Assembly: GCA_964410725.1 (NCBI GenBank)
Contig: CAYPID010000005.1
Span: 1-64,000, forward strand
DNA length: 64,000 nucleotides
Reading direction: 5' to 3'
From: CALAZP01 sp964410725
GTDB lineage: Bacteria; Bacteroidota; Bacteroidia; Chitinophagales; Saprospiraceae
Below, one piece after another: positions 15,362 through 24,079 of the stretch. The notes beneath the pieces are model-generated. The model saw nothing but the letters and a program-made list of their open reading frames with translations. It did no database searches and was not told the origin of the DNA. The position numbers and the translations under genes are program-made. Every line of letters starts with the position of its first letter. The first letter of the stretch is position 1.

Positions 15362-16438
15362 TTAGTGTTTAAAGTTTTGTTTTAAATACCTGTGATATTT
15401 TATCTTATAAGATCGATACAATTTTTTAATCTGGGAGTAGCCGTAACTTGGCAATGTTTTGTTGGGAAGATATCCCTGTTGCTTCATCCAGTCGTCGTTG
15501 TATATTTTGCCTAAATATCGACTGCCGTGATCAGGGAATAGCACCACCACTACATCTTTATTCTTAAGTTGATTTTTTATTTTAAAGACTGCGTGCATGG
15601 CTGCTCCGCTAGAAAATCCCATGAGTAAACCCTCAGTTCTAGCCAACTGTCTTGCTCGCATGGCACTATGCCTATCGGTTACTTTGATAAAGTCGTCGAT
15701 ATAGGTGACGTCTAAATTGTCAGGAATAATATTTTTACCCAGGCCTTCGACCTTATAAGAGTATATTTCAGACTTATCGTAGATTCCCGTTTCCCAATAT
15801 TTTTTCAATACAGATCCATATGCATCTACGCCTATTACTTTGATATTTGGATTCTTTTCTTTTAGGTATCGAGCTGTTCCACTTAAAGAACCTCCGGTAC
15901 CTGCGCAGCAAACATAATGAGTGATTTTGCCTTCGGTAGCTTCCCAAATTTCTGGACCTGTCGTGAGGTAGTGTGCTTCAGCATTATCCTTGTTAAAGTT
16001 TTGTGCTATATAAAAAGAGTTCGGTATTTCTCGGGCCAATTGTTCTGCCCGTGAATAATAGGATTGAGGATCTTCAGGGGCAACGTTAGCAGGGCAAACT
16101 ACCACCTCAGCTCCCATTGATTTCAGCAAAGAAATTTTTTCCTTTGAAGCCTTACTGGTTAGTGTTAAAATACAATGATAACCCTTCATGGTGGCAATCA
16201 TCGCCAAACTGTATCCCGTATTTCCAGAAGTAGCTTCAATTAGAGTTCCCCCCGGTTTAAGCAGGCCGCTTTTCTCGGCTTTGTTGACCATGTGCAGAGC
16301 GATTCGGTCTTTGGCGGAGTTGCCTGGATTGAACGATTCTACCTTGCCAATTACAGTGCCTGGGATTTCAGCTGCAATACTTTTTAATCGGATAAGAGGA
16401 GTATTTCCGATGGTCTGAAGCACATTTTCATAAATCAT
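15362..16438 (-). CDS. PLP-dependent cysteine synthase/cystathionine beta-synthase family protein
   Basis: 358 residues from the ATG at 16438. A longer frame to 16486 would prefix 16 hydrophobic residues foreign to the family, so I reject it. Fold-type II PLP motifs are clear: NVLQTIGNTPLIRL at the start, SFNPGNSAKDRIA with Lys43 as Schiff-base lysine, EATSGNTG (69-75), CAGTGGSLSGTARYLK and GLLMGFSSGAA. The enzyme would make cysteine or cystathionine by beta-replacement on serine or its O-esters. There is no C-terminal CBS-pair domain; instead a basic tail of about 30 residues (QIKKLYRSYKIKYHRYLKQ) closes it. It is first in a minus-strand operon with the GMC pair (8-bp gap). Confidence 0.88.
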   Translation of the reverse strand: MIYENVLQTIGNTPLIRLKSIAAEIPGTVIGKVESFNPGNSAKDRIALHMVNKAEKSGLLKPGGTLIEATSGNTGYSLAMIATMKGYHCILTLTSKASKEKISLLKSMGAEVVVCPANVAPEDPQSYYSRAEQLAREIPNSFYIAQNFNKDNAEAHYLTTGPEIWEATEGKITHYVCCAGTGGSLSGTARYLKEKNPNIKVIGVDAYGSVLKKYWETGIYDKSEIYSYKVEGLGKNIIPDNLDVTYIDDFIKVTDRHSAMRARQLARTEGLLMGFSSGAAMHAVFKIKNQLKNKDVVVVLFPDHGSRYLGKIYNDDWMKQQGYLPNKTLPSYGYSQIKKLYRSYKIKYHRYLKQNFKH

Positions 16439-16534
16439 TTTCAATGGCTTGGTTCTAAAAACAAAATAACAAAAAAAAATTAACAATCAAATCATGAAAA
16501 GCGTTCTTGATTCTAATACTTAAATCCAAAACAT

Positions 16535-16951
16535 TTGGCAAATTCTAGTGTAAAAGTCAGATTGATTTTATACCACAAGGGTAAAATCTTATTGCTCAGG
16601 CAGTTGAAGGTCAAAGGGGGCAACTACACCTTAGTAGGTGGAACAGTGGAATTTAATGAAACCCCTAAACTGGCCTTAGTTCGGGAAAGTTTTGAAGAAG
16701 CGGGAATTGTTTTGCGCCCTTCAGATTTGCGTTTGGTCCACGTATTGCATAAGAATGCCAGAGGCAAACATAGATTGGTCTTGTATTTCAAGGCTTTCTA
16801 TTGGGAAGGTGAATTAAAAGCCAAAGAAACCCATAAATTCAAGGAAGCAGAGTGGTTTGATTTGGAAAACCTCCCCAAAAAGCTAACCCATTCTGTCCGA
16901 TTGGTCCTAGAGGGCTACCGCAGCGGTCGAATGTACACGGAACTGGTCTAA
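16535..16951 (+). CDS. Nudix hydrolase
   Basis: 138 residues with a complete Nudix box (G-x5-E-x7-RE-xx-EEAG-I; Gly36 to Ile58), which binds magnesium and cleaves nucleoside-diphosphate-linked compounds. The core starts KVRLILYHKGKILLLRQ and ends with a short helix. The only plausible starts are non-ATG codons; the TTG at 16535 gives a normal N-terminus for the family, so the gene appears to use TTG. It is divergent from the PLP-enzyme operon with 96 bp between. The substrate (NTP, Nudix sugar or dinucleotide) cannot be told from this sequence. Confidence 0.85.
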   Translation: MANSSVKVRLILYHKGKILLLRQLKVKGGNYTLVGGTVEFNETPKLALVRESFEEAGIVLRPSDLRLVHVLHKNARGKHRLVLYFKAFYWEGELKAKETHKFKEAEWFDLENLPKKLTHSVRLVLEGYRSGRMYTELV

Positions 16952-16985
16952 GCGCAGGGGAATTTTGCCGAAGGCGTATTTTTAC

Positions 16986-17025
16986 AACTAAAATTTTAGT
17001 TATAAAACTTTTTTATTAGTTTTAT
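16986..17025. promoter_or_regulatory. Two palindromes upstream of the BlaI-type gene (probable operator)
   Basis: A perfect 16-bp palindrome AACTAAAATTTTAGTT (16986-17001) is followed immediately by an 8-bp inverted repeat ATAAAACT-N8-AGTTTTAT (17002-17025). Both carry the ACT/AGT half-site ends, and they lie 15-54 bp before the start of a BlaI/MecI-family repressor. Such repressors bind dyads over their own promoter, so autoregulation is the likely role. TAGTTTTA at 17017-17024 resembles a -7 element with one mismatch, so the operator would cover the promoter. Confidence 0.65.
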
Positions 17026-17039
17026 GGCTAATTAAATAG

Positions 17040-17411
17040 TTGAATGTGAAAAAACTAACGCGCGCAGAAGAGGAGGTCATGCAAATTATCTGGCAATTGG
17101 GACCTTCAACCGTTGCGGATATCAGAACTTATATGGCGGAAACTTCAGGGCAACCTAAGCCACCTCATAGTACTATTTCCACCATTGTTAGAATTTTGGA
17201 AGAAAAGCAATTTCTCTCTCACAAAGCTTATGGCAGGACTTACGAATACCATCCTTTAATTCCTAAAAAGCAATATAGTCGACAGACGTTGGATAAGTTG
17301 GTTAAGGATTACTTCCAAGGTTCTCCCAATGAATTGGTTTCATATTTGGTAAGGGAAAGGGAGGTAAGTGCGGCTGATTTGCAGGAACTATTAAAGGAAT
17401 TAGATAATTAA
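17040..17411 (+). CDS. BlaI/MecI/CopY family transcriptional repressor
   Basis: 123 residues. The N-terminal winged helix is typical (LTRAEEEVMQIIWQLGPSTVADI, then HSTISTIVRILEEKQFLSHK and the wing YGRTYEYHPLI); the C-terminal helices (LDKLVKDYFQGSPNELVSYLV) form the dimer and carry the region normally cut by a BlaR1-type protease. The start is TTG at 17040 or GTG at 17046; both are close to the operator palindromes. The next gene begins 14 bp downstream. In most Bacteroidota the partner is an M56 metallopeptidase that relieves repression; here that domain is not found in the neighbour. Confidence 0.9.
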   Translation: MNVKKLTRAEEEVMQIIWQLGPSTVADIRTYMAETSGQPKPPHSTISTIVRILEEKQFLSHKAYGRTYEYHPLIPKKQYSRQTLDKLVKDYFQGSPNELVSYLVREREVSAADLQELLKELDN

Positions 17412-17425
17412 AAACAAGAATCATA

Positions 17426-18649
17426 ATGATGACAAAAAAATCTTCCAATCGAATGCAGTTAGGCATGTATGCGTTGAATTTCCCTATAATTTTTTTACTG
17501 ATGATTGGGTTATCAGATGGCATTCAATCTCCCTCTGAAATTAGGGATTTGGTGAAAAATGAATTTGAGATTTTCACCGTTTCAGATGCTTACGAACCAC
17601 CTGTTTTCCCTGGCTGTGAGCTATTGGATTCAGAAGTCGATCGACAAACTTGTTCTCAAGAGAAAATGATGGGATATATTTTTCAAAACCTAACGTATCC
17701 CCTGTCGGCTCGTGAGAAAAATCAAATGGGAACGGTAGTCTTTTCATTGAAGATTGGAAAGGATGGGAGTCCTCAGGAAATCAAGCTAAAAAAATCCGTA
17801 AGTGATGAATTGGACCGTGAACTTAGAAGGGTATTAGAAGCCATGCCCAAATGGTCGGTTGTGTCTGGAGAGGAACTTTCTGAATCGGTTGTTGTAGACG
17901 TCCCTATTCGATTTCAACTAGAGGGAGTGGCCCCTCAGGTTTTTGAAACCGAAGTGGAAATGGACTTAAAGAGCCAGTATGGCAACAGATTAGGAGTGGT
18001 AGTTGGTTATCCTTCGGAAAAAAGTACTTCGAATGAAGGTGGAGTGAAAATTAGGAATTCCGAGGGTGCTGACTTGGTAAAGTTTGCGGAAGATAAAGAA
18101 CCGCTTTATATTATTGATGGAAAAGAAGTAGAAGGTTTTGTAGATATGGACCCTGATTTCATAGTTTCGATTAATGTGTTAAAGGGCGATTCTGCGATAG
18201 AAAAGTATGGAAATAAAGGTAAGAACGGGGTGATTGAGATCATCACTAATGGCAAAGAATCAGTTGGGCAAGTTGGCTTGGAGAGTCAATATGGGCAAGA
18301 GGTGGAAGTATTCGAAGTAGTCAAACAAATGCCATTGTTTGCCGGAGCAAAAAACCAGGAGGAATCTAATCAAAAGTTGGTTTCTTACATCAGCAGTAAT
18401 TTAGAATATCCCGAATCGGAAAAAGAGAGGGGAGCTGAAGGAACAGTCGTGGTTCAGTTTGTCGTCAATCAAGAAGGCTCAGTCTCTCGAATTGAGGTAT
18501 TAAAATCTTTTTCTGATGCATGCAGTGCTGCGGTGGTTCAAATGATTGAAAATATGAATAATCTTCCGGAGAAGTGGACACCTGGTTTTCACAAGGGTAA
18601 GGTGGCAAATGTGAAATTGGCCTTGCCGGTGAATTTTAAATTACCATAG
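17426..18649 (+). CDS. TonB C-terminal domain protein (two TonB-C domains flanking a plug-like segment)
   Basis: 407 residues. A single membrane segment near the N-terminus (about 15-30, YALNFPIIFLLMIGL) is followed by a first TonB-C domain (about 55-170, VFPGCE...GTVVFSLKIGKDGSPQEI), a short segment like a TonB-receptor plug (about 225-275, PLYIIDGKEVEG...YGNKGKNGVIEIIT) and a second TonB-C domain (about 290-407, EGTVVVQFVVNQEGSVSRIEV). The same module string is usually seen at the C-terminus of BlaR1/M56 proteins in this phylum, but the multi-helix protease part is absent here. It sits in the BlaI operon. Function unknown; periplasmic signalling or energy transduction is possible. Confidence 0.8.
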   Translation: MMTKKSSNRMQLGMYALNFPIIFLLMIGLSDGIQSPSEIRDLVKNEFEIFTVSDAYEPPVFPGCELLDSEVDRQTCSQEKMMGYIFQNLTYPLSAREKNQMGTVVFSLKIGKDGSPQEIKLKKSVSDELDRELRRVLEAMPKWSVVSGEELSESVVVDVPIRFQLEGVAPQVFETEVEMDLKSQYGNRLGVVVGYPSEKSTSNEGGVKIRNSEGADLVKFAEDKEPLYIIDGKEVEGFVDMDPDFIVSINVLKGDSAIEKYGNKGKNGVIEIITNGKESVGQVGLESQYGQEVEVFEVVKQMPLFAGAKNQEESNQKLVSYISSNLEYPESEKERGAEGTVVVQFVVNQEGSVSRIEVLKSFSDACSAAVVQMIENMNNLPEKWTPGFHKGKVANVKLALPVNFKLP

Positions 18650-18660
18650 AAGGATGTTAG

Positions 18661-20154
18661 TTAAGTCCAAGGTATTTGGTCGGCTATTTTTCGATCGTTA
18701 GCTAATCGCGGGACCTTGTTTTGTCCTCCTAGTTTGCCGATGGATTTCATATAATTTCTAAATGTATTAGGGGCCACTGCTCGGATGATGAGTGGCCTCA
18801 AAATTTTACCCTCTATCAAGTCTTTGTAATAGATATTTTTTTCACAAAGGCGTTGGTCGACTTCTTGGGCGAACGCTTCTAGGTGAGCTGGTGGAATATC
18901 GAATTCGACAAACCATTCATGGTAGGGGAGGTCGCTATCGGGGGGATTGACTTGGGGGGCTACGGTAAACTCAATAATATTGATATGATGTTTTTGTGCG
19001 GTTTCCATCAAGGCTTCCTCTACTTCCTTTCCTATAACATGCTCTCCAAAAGCTGATATGAAGTGTTTGACTCTACCAGTAACTTTAATTCGGGGTGGCT
19101 TTAGGCTGGTGAATTCCACGGTATCTCCGATATTGTATCCCCAGAGTCCAGCATTACTGTTGATGATGAGTACATATTGAACCCCCAATTCTACCTGATT
19201 GAGGTGCAGGCGATTGGGATGAGGCTGATGAATTTCAGAAAGTGGTATGAATTCAAAAAAGATACCAGAATTGATGTTTAACCTTAATCCGGTATGTGGA
19301 AAAGTATCTTGCCAAGCGATGAAACCCTCGGAGGCAGGGTAAGTTTCCACCGAATCTATCGAAAATCCAGTAAGGGCTTCGAGTTTGGATTGATAAGGAG
19401 CGTAATTGACTCCTCCGTAAACGAAGACAGAAAAATGGGGGAAGATTTCCTGAATGGTCTTTTTCCCCGATTTTTCTAATAGTTTTTCGTAATACATCTG
19501 TACCCATGGAGGAATACCGCTGATCAACCTCAAATCACTATTGATGGTTTCTTCGACGATTAACTGGACTTTTTCTTCCCATTCTTCAATGATATTGGTG
19601 GAATAGGATGGGAGCTGGCTGGCTTTAATCCAGGCGGGTATTAGGTGATTACTGATTCCCGAAAGCCTTCCTGTTGGAATACCTGCCTTTTTTTCAAGTT
19701 TGGGGCTACCGGAAAGAAAAATCACTTTACCGTCCAACCAATCTGCATTTCCAGTTTGAGCTACATAGTTGAAAAGGGCATTTCTAGCTGAGCCAAAGTG
19801 ATTGGGAATACTGTCTTTAGTAATAGGGATGTATTTGACCCCAGAGGTAGTGCCTGAAGTTTTTGCAAAATATCTAGGTGTGCCGGGCCAAAGTACGCTG
19901 GTTTGCCCACTAATAATTAGATCTATATATGGCTTGAGTCCTTCGTAATCTCTTATTGGTACTCTTTTTTTGAAGTCCTCGTAACTTTTTATTTCGTCAA
20001 AATAGTGGTCTTTACCAAAGGTGGTATTCTGGGCTTTATGAATTAGATGTTTAAAAATTTTTTGTTGGTAGTGCCAAGCATTTTGAGCTTGTCGTTCGGA
20101 TGTTCGAGCGATAATTTTCGCAATTGGTTTGACGATTAGGCTTTTGAGGCTCAT
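18661..20154 (-). CDS. GH3 family acyl-acid-amido synthetase-like protein
   Basis: 497 residues, full length for the GH3 family. GH3 proteins adenylate carboxylic acids and join them to amino acids; the plant members conjugate auxin and jasmonate. Visible features include the nucleotide-binding FAKTSGTTSGVKYIPIT, the family signature VFVYGGVNYAPYQ, SVETYPASEGFIAWQ, LWGYNIGDTVEFTS and VTGRVKHFISAFGEHVIGKEVEEAL. The bacterial substrate is unknown. It is encoded 8 bp downstream of a LolA-like gene on the same strand, suggesting co-expression, and converges with the TonB-C gene. Confidence 0.9.
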   Translation of the reverse strand: MSLKSLIVKPIAKIIARTSERQAQNAWHYQQKIFKHLIHKAQNTTFGKDHYFDEIKSYEDFKKRVPIRDYEGLKPYIDLIISGQTSVLWPGTPRYFAKTSGTTSGVKYIPITKDSIPNHFGSARNALFNYVAQTGNADWLDGKVIFLSGSPKLEKKAGIPTGRLSGISNHLIPAWIKASQLPSYSTNIIEEWEEKVQLIVEETINSDLRLISGIPPWVQMYYEKLLEKSGKKTIQEIFPHFSVFVYGGVNYAPYQSKLEALTGFSIDSVETYPASEGFIAWQDTFPHTGLRLNINSGIFFEFIPLSEIHQPHPNRLHLNQVELGVQYVLIINSNAGLWGYNIGDTVEFTSLKPPRIKVTGRVKHFISAFGEHVIGKEVEEALMETAQKHHINIIEFTVAPQVNPPDSDLPYHEWFVEFDIPPAHLEAFAQEVDQRLCEKNIYYKDLIEGKILRPLIIRAVAPNTFRNYMKSIGKLGGQNKVPRLANDRKIADQIPWT

Positions 20155-20162
20155 TTTTGTAG

Positions 20163-20801
20163 TTATCTCAGATCTTCAATGTGGTACCCAGGGTATTTTT
20201 CTGCATCAAAGGTAAAAAGTTCCTCATCAATAGAAGGGGTGCTGTTGAAATCTTTAATGCTGAAAACATAGGCAATTCCATCTTTTCCAAAAGCTTCTAC
20301 CATAGTAATTTGCCTTTTAGTTTTTTGAACTGTCATTCTAATTTTAGCATACTCTGACCATTGGTCTAAAGGTTTGAATTCAATCGCTGTCAGATTTTGT
20401 CCATTGATGGTTTGACTTCCAATTACAGCATACTCATAAGGTTCATTTTCATAAAAACTAAAGATGTTTTCAGGGGAAAGGCCTCCTGGAGTATCCATTT
20501 CCGAAGCATTCATCAATTGCACTTCCTTATTATTCTCCAATACGGTTACTAGTGTTTGGCCATCTGAATAGATGGTTTGGGCGGCTAATTTCAACAGAAA
20601 TTTATTTCCTTTCTTGATGAGGGTACCTTCTTGGATTTCGGGGGATTGTTCTGGAAAATCAAGGGTAAGTTGAAAGTTGACTGAAAAATTCGGCAGGTTT
20701 TCATAGTAGTGGCTAATGTTGTCTAGGATTTCTTTGGATTCAGAGTCCATCGGTTGAGCAACAACCATAAAAGGAATTAAAATCAAAAGGATAATTTTCA
20801 T
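20163..20801 (-). CDS. LolA-like outer-membrane lipoprotein carrier
   Basis: 212 residues with a short signal peptide (cut near VVAQ16). The body is an incomplete beta-barrel of LolA type: SKEILDNISHYYENLPNFSVNFQLTL, then EGTLIKKGNKFLLK, IYSDGQTLVTVLENNKEVQL and YAKIRMTVQKTKRQITMVEAFGKDG. LolA carries lipoproteins through the periplasm to the outer membrane. Bacteroidota often have several copies, and some may carry other lipids. Linked to the GH3 gene (8-bp gap). The start ATG at 20801 fits the signal peptide. Confidence 0.85.
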   Translation of the reverse strand: MKIILLILIPFMVVAQPMDSESKEILDNISHYYENLPNFSVNFQLTLDFPEQSPEIQEGTLIKKGNKFLLKLAAQTIYSDGQTLVTVLENNKEVQLMNASEMDTPGGLSPENIFSFYENEPYEYAVIGSQTINGQNLTAIEFKPLDQWSEYAKIRMTVQKTKRQITMVEAFGKDGIAYVFSIKDFNSTPSIDEELFTFDAEKYPGYHIEDLR

Positions 20802-20879
20802 AGAAATGGTTTCTTCACTTAACGCGAAAAGGGCAGTAAATGGTTTGATATGTAGGCTTTAAAAATTCATCATTTCAAG

Positions 20880-20910
20880 TTTGGCACGAAATAAAAGACT
20901 GTTTGCCAAA
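20880..20910. promoter_or_regulatory. Dyad upstream of the SusC promoter
   Basis: Inverted repeat TTTGGCA (20880-20886) and TGCCAAA (20904-20910), 7 bp per arm with a 17-bp spacer. It ends 19 bp ahead of the -33 element of the susC-like promoter, a position typical for an activator. The 296-bp gap between the LolA-like and SusC-like genes otherwise holds only the promoter and 5' UTR described separately. Confidence 0.5.
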
Positions 20911-20929
20911 TAAATATTGGGTGAATTGT

Positions 20930-20958
20930 TTTGATTGTAACAATCTTTTTTATTTTTG
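20930..20958 (+). promoter_or_regulatory. Bacteroidota-type promoter of the SusC/SusD operon with a dyad in the spacer
   Basis: TTTG (20930-20933) and TATTTTTG (20951-20958) match the phylum's -33 TTTG and -7 TAnnTTTG elements with 17 bp between. The spacer and -33 edge contain the dyad GATTGT-A-ACAATC (20933-20945), which would place a bound repressor across the polymerase site. Transcription should begin near 20965, leaving a leader of about 130 nt before the susC-like ATG. Confidence 0.75.
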
Positions 20959-20965
20959 TGCTTAA

Positions 20966-20997
20966 ACAACATTTAATTGCAAAAACAAGAATGTTGT
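20966..20997 (+). promoter_or_regulatory. Hairpin at the 5' end of the SusC leader RNA
   Basis: ACAACATT (20966-20973) pairs perfectly with AATGTTGT (20990-20997) over a 16-nt loop. It starts at the predicted transcription start, so the mRNA would carry a stem at its extreme 5' end, which may protect it from decay or bind a regulator. No T-run follows, so it is not a terminator. Confidence 0.45.
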
Positions 20998-21097
20998 CAG
21001 TCCTACCATCATCAAACTAAATTATCAGGAATAACAATCTGATTAATGGATTTTTTATTTCGGAAAAATTTTTAATTTTTTAATCAACTTTAGTCGT

Positions 21098-24052
21098 ATG
21101 AAGAAACTATTGACAATGGCTATTGCTGTGTTGACTGTTGTTTTGCTAAGTTCTATGCAATCCATGGCTCAGCGCACGGTGTCAGGAACAGTTACCGATG
21201 CTTCAGGTGAGGCGCTAATTGGCGTTAATATTTTGGAGCAGGGAACTGACAAAGGTACCATTACTGATTTTGATGGCAACTATGAAATCTCGGTATCGGA
21301 AGGTGCTACTCTTGTGTTCTCCTACACAGGATATACTTCTCAGGAAGTAGTTGTAGGAGCACAATCTCAAATTAATGTTATCCTTCAAGCGGGTGCTGTA
21401 TTGGAGGAAGTGGTGGTTACAGGTTACGGTACCCAGCGTTCCAAAGAAGTTACAGGATCTATTGCTTCTGTAAAAGCGGAGGATTTCAACAAAGGTAATG
21501 TTAATGATGTAGCACAACTTCTGCAAGGTAAGGTAGGAGGTTTAGTGATTTCCAGACCAGGTGCTAACCCAAATGGTGGATTTAATATTCGCTTAAGAGG
21601 TATTTCTACTGTTGGAGCTAGTACAGAACCATTAGTGGTAATTGATGGTGTATTGGGGGGAGATTTAAACAGCATTGAGCCTCAGGATATTGCTTCTATT
21701 GATGTCTTGAAAGATGGTTCAGCTGCTGCTATCTATGGAACCAGAGGTGCTTCAGGGGTTATCTTAGTAACCACTAAAAGAGGTTCTGCTGGAGTTTCCA
21801 AAGTGGATTATTCTGGCCAGGTATCTTTAGATGTGGTCAATCGAACACCAGATGTGTTGACTGCTGATGAGTACAGAGCCTTCGGAGGAGGTACTGATTT
21901 GGGTGGCAGTATTGATTGGTTTGATGAATTAACTCAAACTGGAGTTTCTAACACTCACAATCTTTCTATGAGCGGTGGAACAAGTTCTACTACTTATAGA
22001 CTTTCTGGAAACTACAGAAGCATTAAGGGGGTAGCCAGGACTACTGGTTTTGATCGATTAAACTTCAGAGCTAACGTAACTCAGAAGGCGCTTAACGATC
22101 GGTTGACCATTACTGCAAATTTAACTACCAGTTCAAGAGATGCTAGTCTTGGATTTGATGAGGCATTCAGATATGCTACTATTTTTAATCCAACTACTCC
22201 TTTTGTAAGAGATGCTTCTAACCCTGCTTTTGCTAGATGGGACGGGTATTATCAGCAAGTATTGTTCGATTATTATAACCCAGTAGCCATTATTGAGCAG
22301 AACACTCGTCAGGAGCGGGTCAAGTCATATGCGGGTAATATCAGAGGAGATTTCAAATTAACTGATGAATTATCCGTTGCGCTATTTTATTCTTCTCAGC
22401 GTTCTAATAATGAGTTTGGCCAATACTGGAGTAAGTATAGCTTTCTTACTGGTGAGAACGCTAGAGGATTAGCCACTAAGAGAAATCAGGAATTTGAAGA
22501 TCAATTATTTAGAACGGAAATCAATTTCAACAAAGACTTCTCAAGTGGATTGAATCTTTCTGCTTTGGCTGGATATGAATATCAGGATTTCCTTTATCAG
22601 GATTTCTTTGCTCAGGGTGGTACTTTCTTAACTGATGCCTTTAGCTATCATAATTTGTCGGGAGCTGCCGATTTCAACAATGGTTTGGGATCAGTTAATT
22701 CTAACAAGGTAACTTCCAAATTGATTTCTTTCTTTGGACGAGTTAACTTAAACTTTAATGACAAGTTCTTCTTAACTGGTAGTTTGAGAAGAGACGGTTC
22801 TTCTAGGTTCGGTGCTGATAACAAGTGGGGTCTTTTCCCTGCGGTAAGTGCTGGGGTTGATTTGACGGAGGTAACCAGTATTAATGGCTTTGATCAGTTG
22901 AAGGTTAGAGCTGGATACGGAGTTACTGGTCAAAATGTGGCTGACAGTTATTTATCTATTCAAAGATTTGGTCCAACTGGTAATTTCTACTACAACGGAG
23001 CATTTACACCTTCTTATGGACCTATTTCTAACCCGAACCCAAACTTGAAGTGGGAAACCAAGTCAGACATCAACGTTGGGGTTGACTTTGCTATGTTAGA
23101 TTACAAATTAACTGGTTCATTGGAATATTATCAATCCAAAACCAATGATGGTGTTTTCTTGTTTAACGTACCTGTTCCACCAAATTTATTTGGACAGACC
23201 TATTATAATGTTGCTGAACTAGAAAACAGTGGTATTGAAATGGCATTGAATTATTTAGTGGATTTAGGCGATAACAAGAGTTGGAATATTTCATTCTCTG
23301 GTAGCCGTTGGTTCTCTCCAACATTGGTGTCTTTAACTGATGCTGAAGCTGGAGTATCCTTAGGAGGTTTCAGAGATGGTGCCAACTTAGGTTCACCTGG
23401 TCAAAATGGAACGCCATTGGTTAGATTAGAGGAAGGAAAGCCGTTAGGCCAACTTTGGGGTTTGGTAATCGATGAAAACAAACAGATTAATGAAGATGGT
23501 ACTTGGAATTTCGTTGATGTAGATGGAAACGGTGTTCAGGATGACATCAGTGATAGAGCGGTAATTGGTAACGGATTTCCAAAGTATAACTTAGGTATTA
23601 ATAATACCTTCAATTTTGGAAAATTAGATCTTAACATTTTCTTCAGAAGCGTTTTGGGTCACGATTTGATCAATACTTTCAGAGCGTTCTACGAAGCACC
23701 TAATGTAATTAGTGCGTACAACGTATTAGCGACTTCAGCTGACATCAAGAATTTGACTGACCAACCGCAGTTCTCTAGCAGACACGTTGAGCGAGCAGAC
23801 TTCTTGACTTTGGATAACCTGACTTTAGGTTACACCTTTGATAGTGCTAGTTTGCCAGGTGGCTTCAGTAATTTGAGAGTTTATTTTACCGGACAAAACT
23901 TATTTGTATTAACTGGTTATTCTGGAGTTTCTCCTGAGCCGAGGTTGACTGATACTGGAAGTGATTTTGGTTCTTTAGCTCCTGGAATTGACAGAAGAAA
24001 TACTTATTTCTCCTCAAGAGTATTCACTTTTGGGTTGAATGTAGGTTTTTAA
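21098..24052 (+). CDS. SusC/RagA family TonB-linked outer-membrane protein
   Basis: 984 residues. Signal peptide (about 1-25, ending SMAQ), carboxypeptidase-regulatory domain (about 26-110, VSGTVTDASGEALIGVNI), TonB box region EEVVVTGYGTQ, plug domain (VLKDGSAAAIYGTRGASGV) and a long 22-strand barrel whose last strand is SRVFTFGLNVGF. SusC-type proteins import oligosaccharides or peptides across the outer membrane with a SusD lid, powered by TonB. Its own promoter lies upstream and the SusD gene follows 27 bp later. Family call is very safe; the substrate is not known, and the neighbours point to a sugar or glycoconjugate. Confidence 0.96.
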   Translation: MKKLLTMAIAVLTVVLLSSMQSMAQRTVSGTVTDASGEALIGVNILEQGTDKGTITDFDGNYEISVSEGATLVFSYTGYTSQEVVVGAQSQINVILQAGAVLEEVVVTGYGTQRSKEVTGSIASVKAEDFNKGNVNDVAQLLQGKVGGLVISRPGANPNGGFNIRLRGISTVGASTEPLVVIDGVLGGDLNSIEPQDIASIDVLKDGSAAAIYGTRGASGVILVTTKRGSAGVSKVDYSGQVSLDVVNRTPDVLTADEYRAFGGGTDLGGSIDWFDELTQTGVSNTHNLSMSGGTSSTTYRLSGNYRSIKGVARTTGFDRLNFRANVTQKALNDRLTITANLTTSSRDASLGFDEAFRYATIFNPTTPFVRDASNPAFARWDGYYQQVLFDYYNPVAIIEQNTRQERVKSYAGNIRGDFKLTDELSVALFYSSQRSNNEFGQYWSKYSFLTGENARGLATKRNQEFEDQLFRTEINFNKDFSSGLNLSALAGYEYQDFLYQDFFAQGGTFLTDAFSYHNLSGAADFNNGLGSVNSNKVTSKLISFFGRVNLNFNDKFFLTGSLRRDGSSRFGADNKWGLFPAVSAGVDLTEVTSINGFDQLKVRAGYGVTGQNVADSYLSIQRFGPTGNFYYNGAFTPSYGPISNPNPNLKWETKSDINVGVDFAMLDYKLTGSLEYYQSKTNDGVFLFNVPVPPNLFGQTYYNVAELENSGIEMALNYLVDLGDNKSWNISFSGSRWFSPTLVSLTDAEAGVSLGGFRDGANLGSPGQNGTPLVRLEEGKPLGQLWGLVIDENKQINEDGTWNFVDVDGNGVQDDISDRAVIGNGFPKYNLGINNTFNFGKLDLNIFFRSVLGHDLINTFRAFYEAPNVISAYNVLATSADIKNLTDQPQFSSRHVERADFLTLDNLTLGYTFDSASLPGGFSNLRVYFTGQNLFVLTGYSGVSPEPRLTDTGSDFGSLAPGIDRRNTYFSSRVFTFGLNVGF

Positions 24053-24079
24053 TCATTAAAAAATAATTGATTAATAGTT

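Noticed and set aside
16439..16486. Sixteen-residue extension of the PLP enzyme (start at 16486)
   Set aside because: The extension is hydrophobic and unrelated to the family, whose N-terminus matches the ATG at 16438.
18100..18260. Plug-like segment in the TonB-C protein taken as a broken SusC gene
   Set aside because: It is short, in frame and flanked by two complete TonB-C domains, and this arrangement is known from BlaR1-type tails.
20933..20956. GATTGTAACAATC followed by a T-run read as an intrinsic terminator
   Set aside because: The arms are separated by one base, so the RNA hairpin cannot close properly; the element lies between -33 and -7 boxes and fits an operator better.
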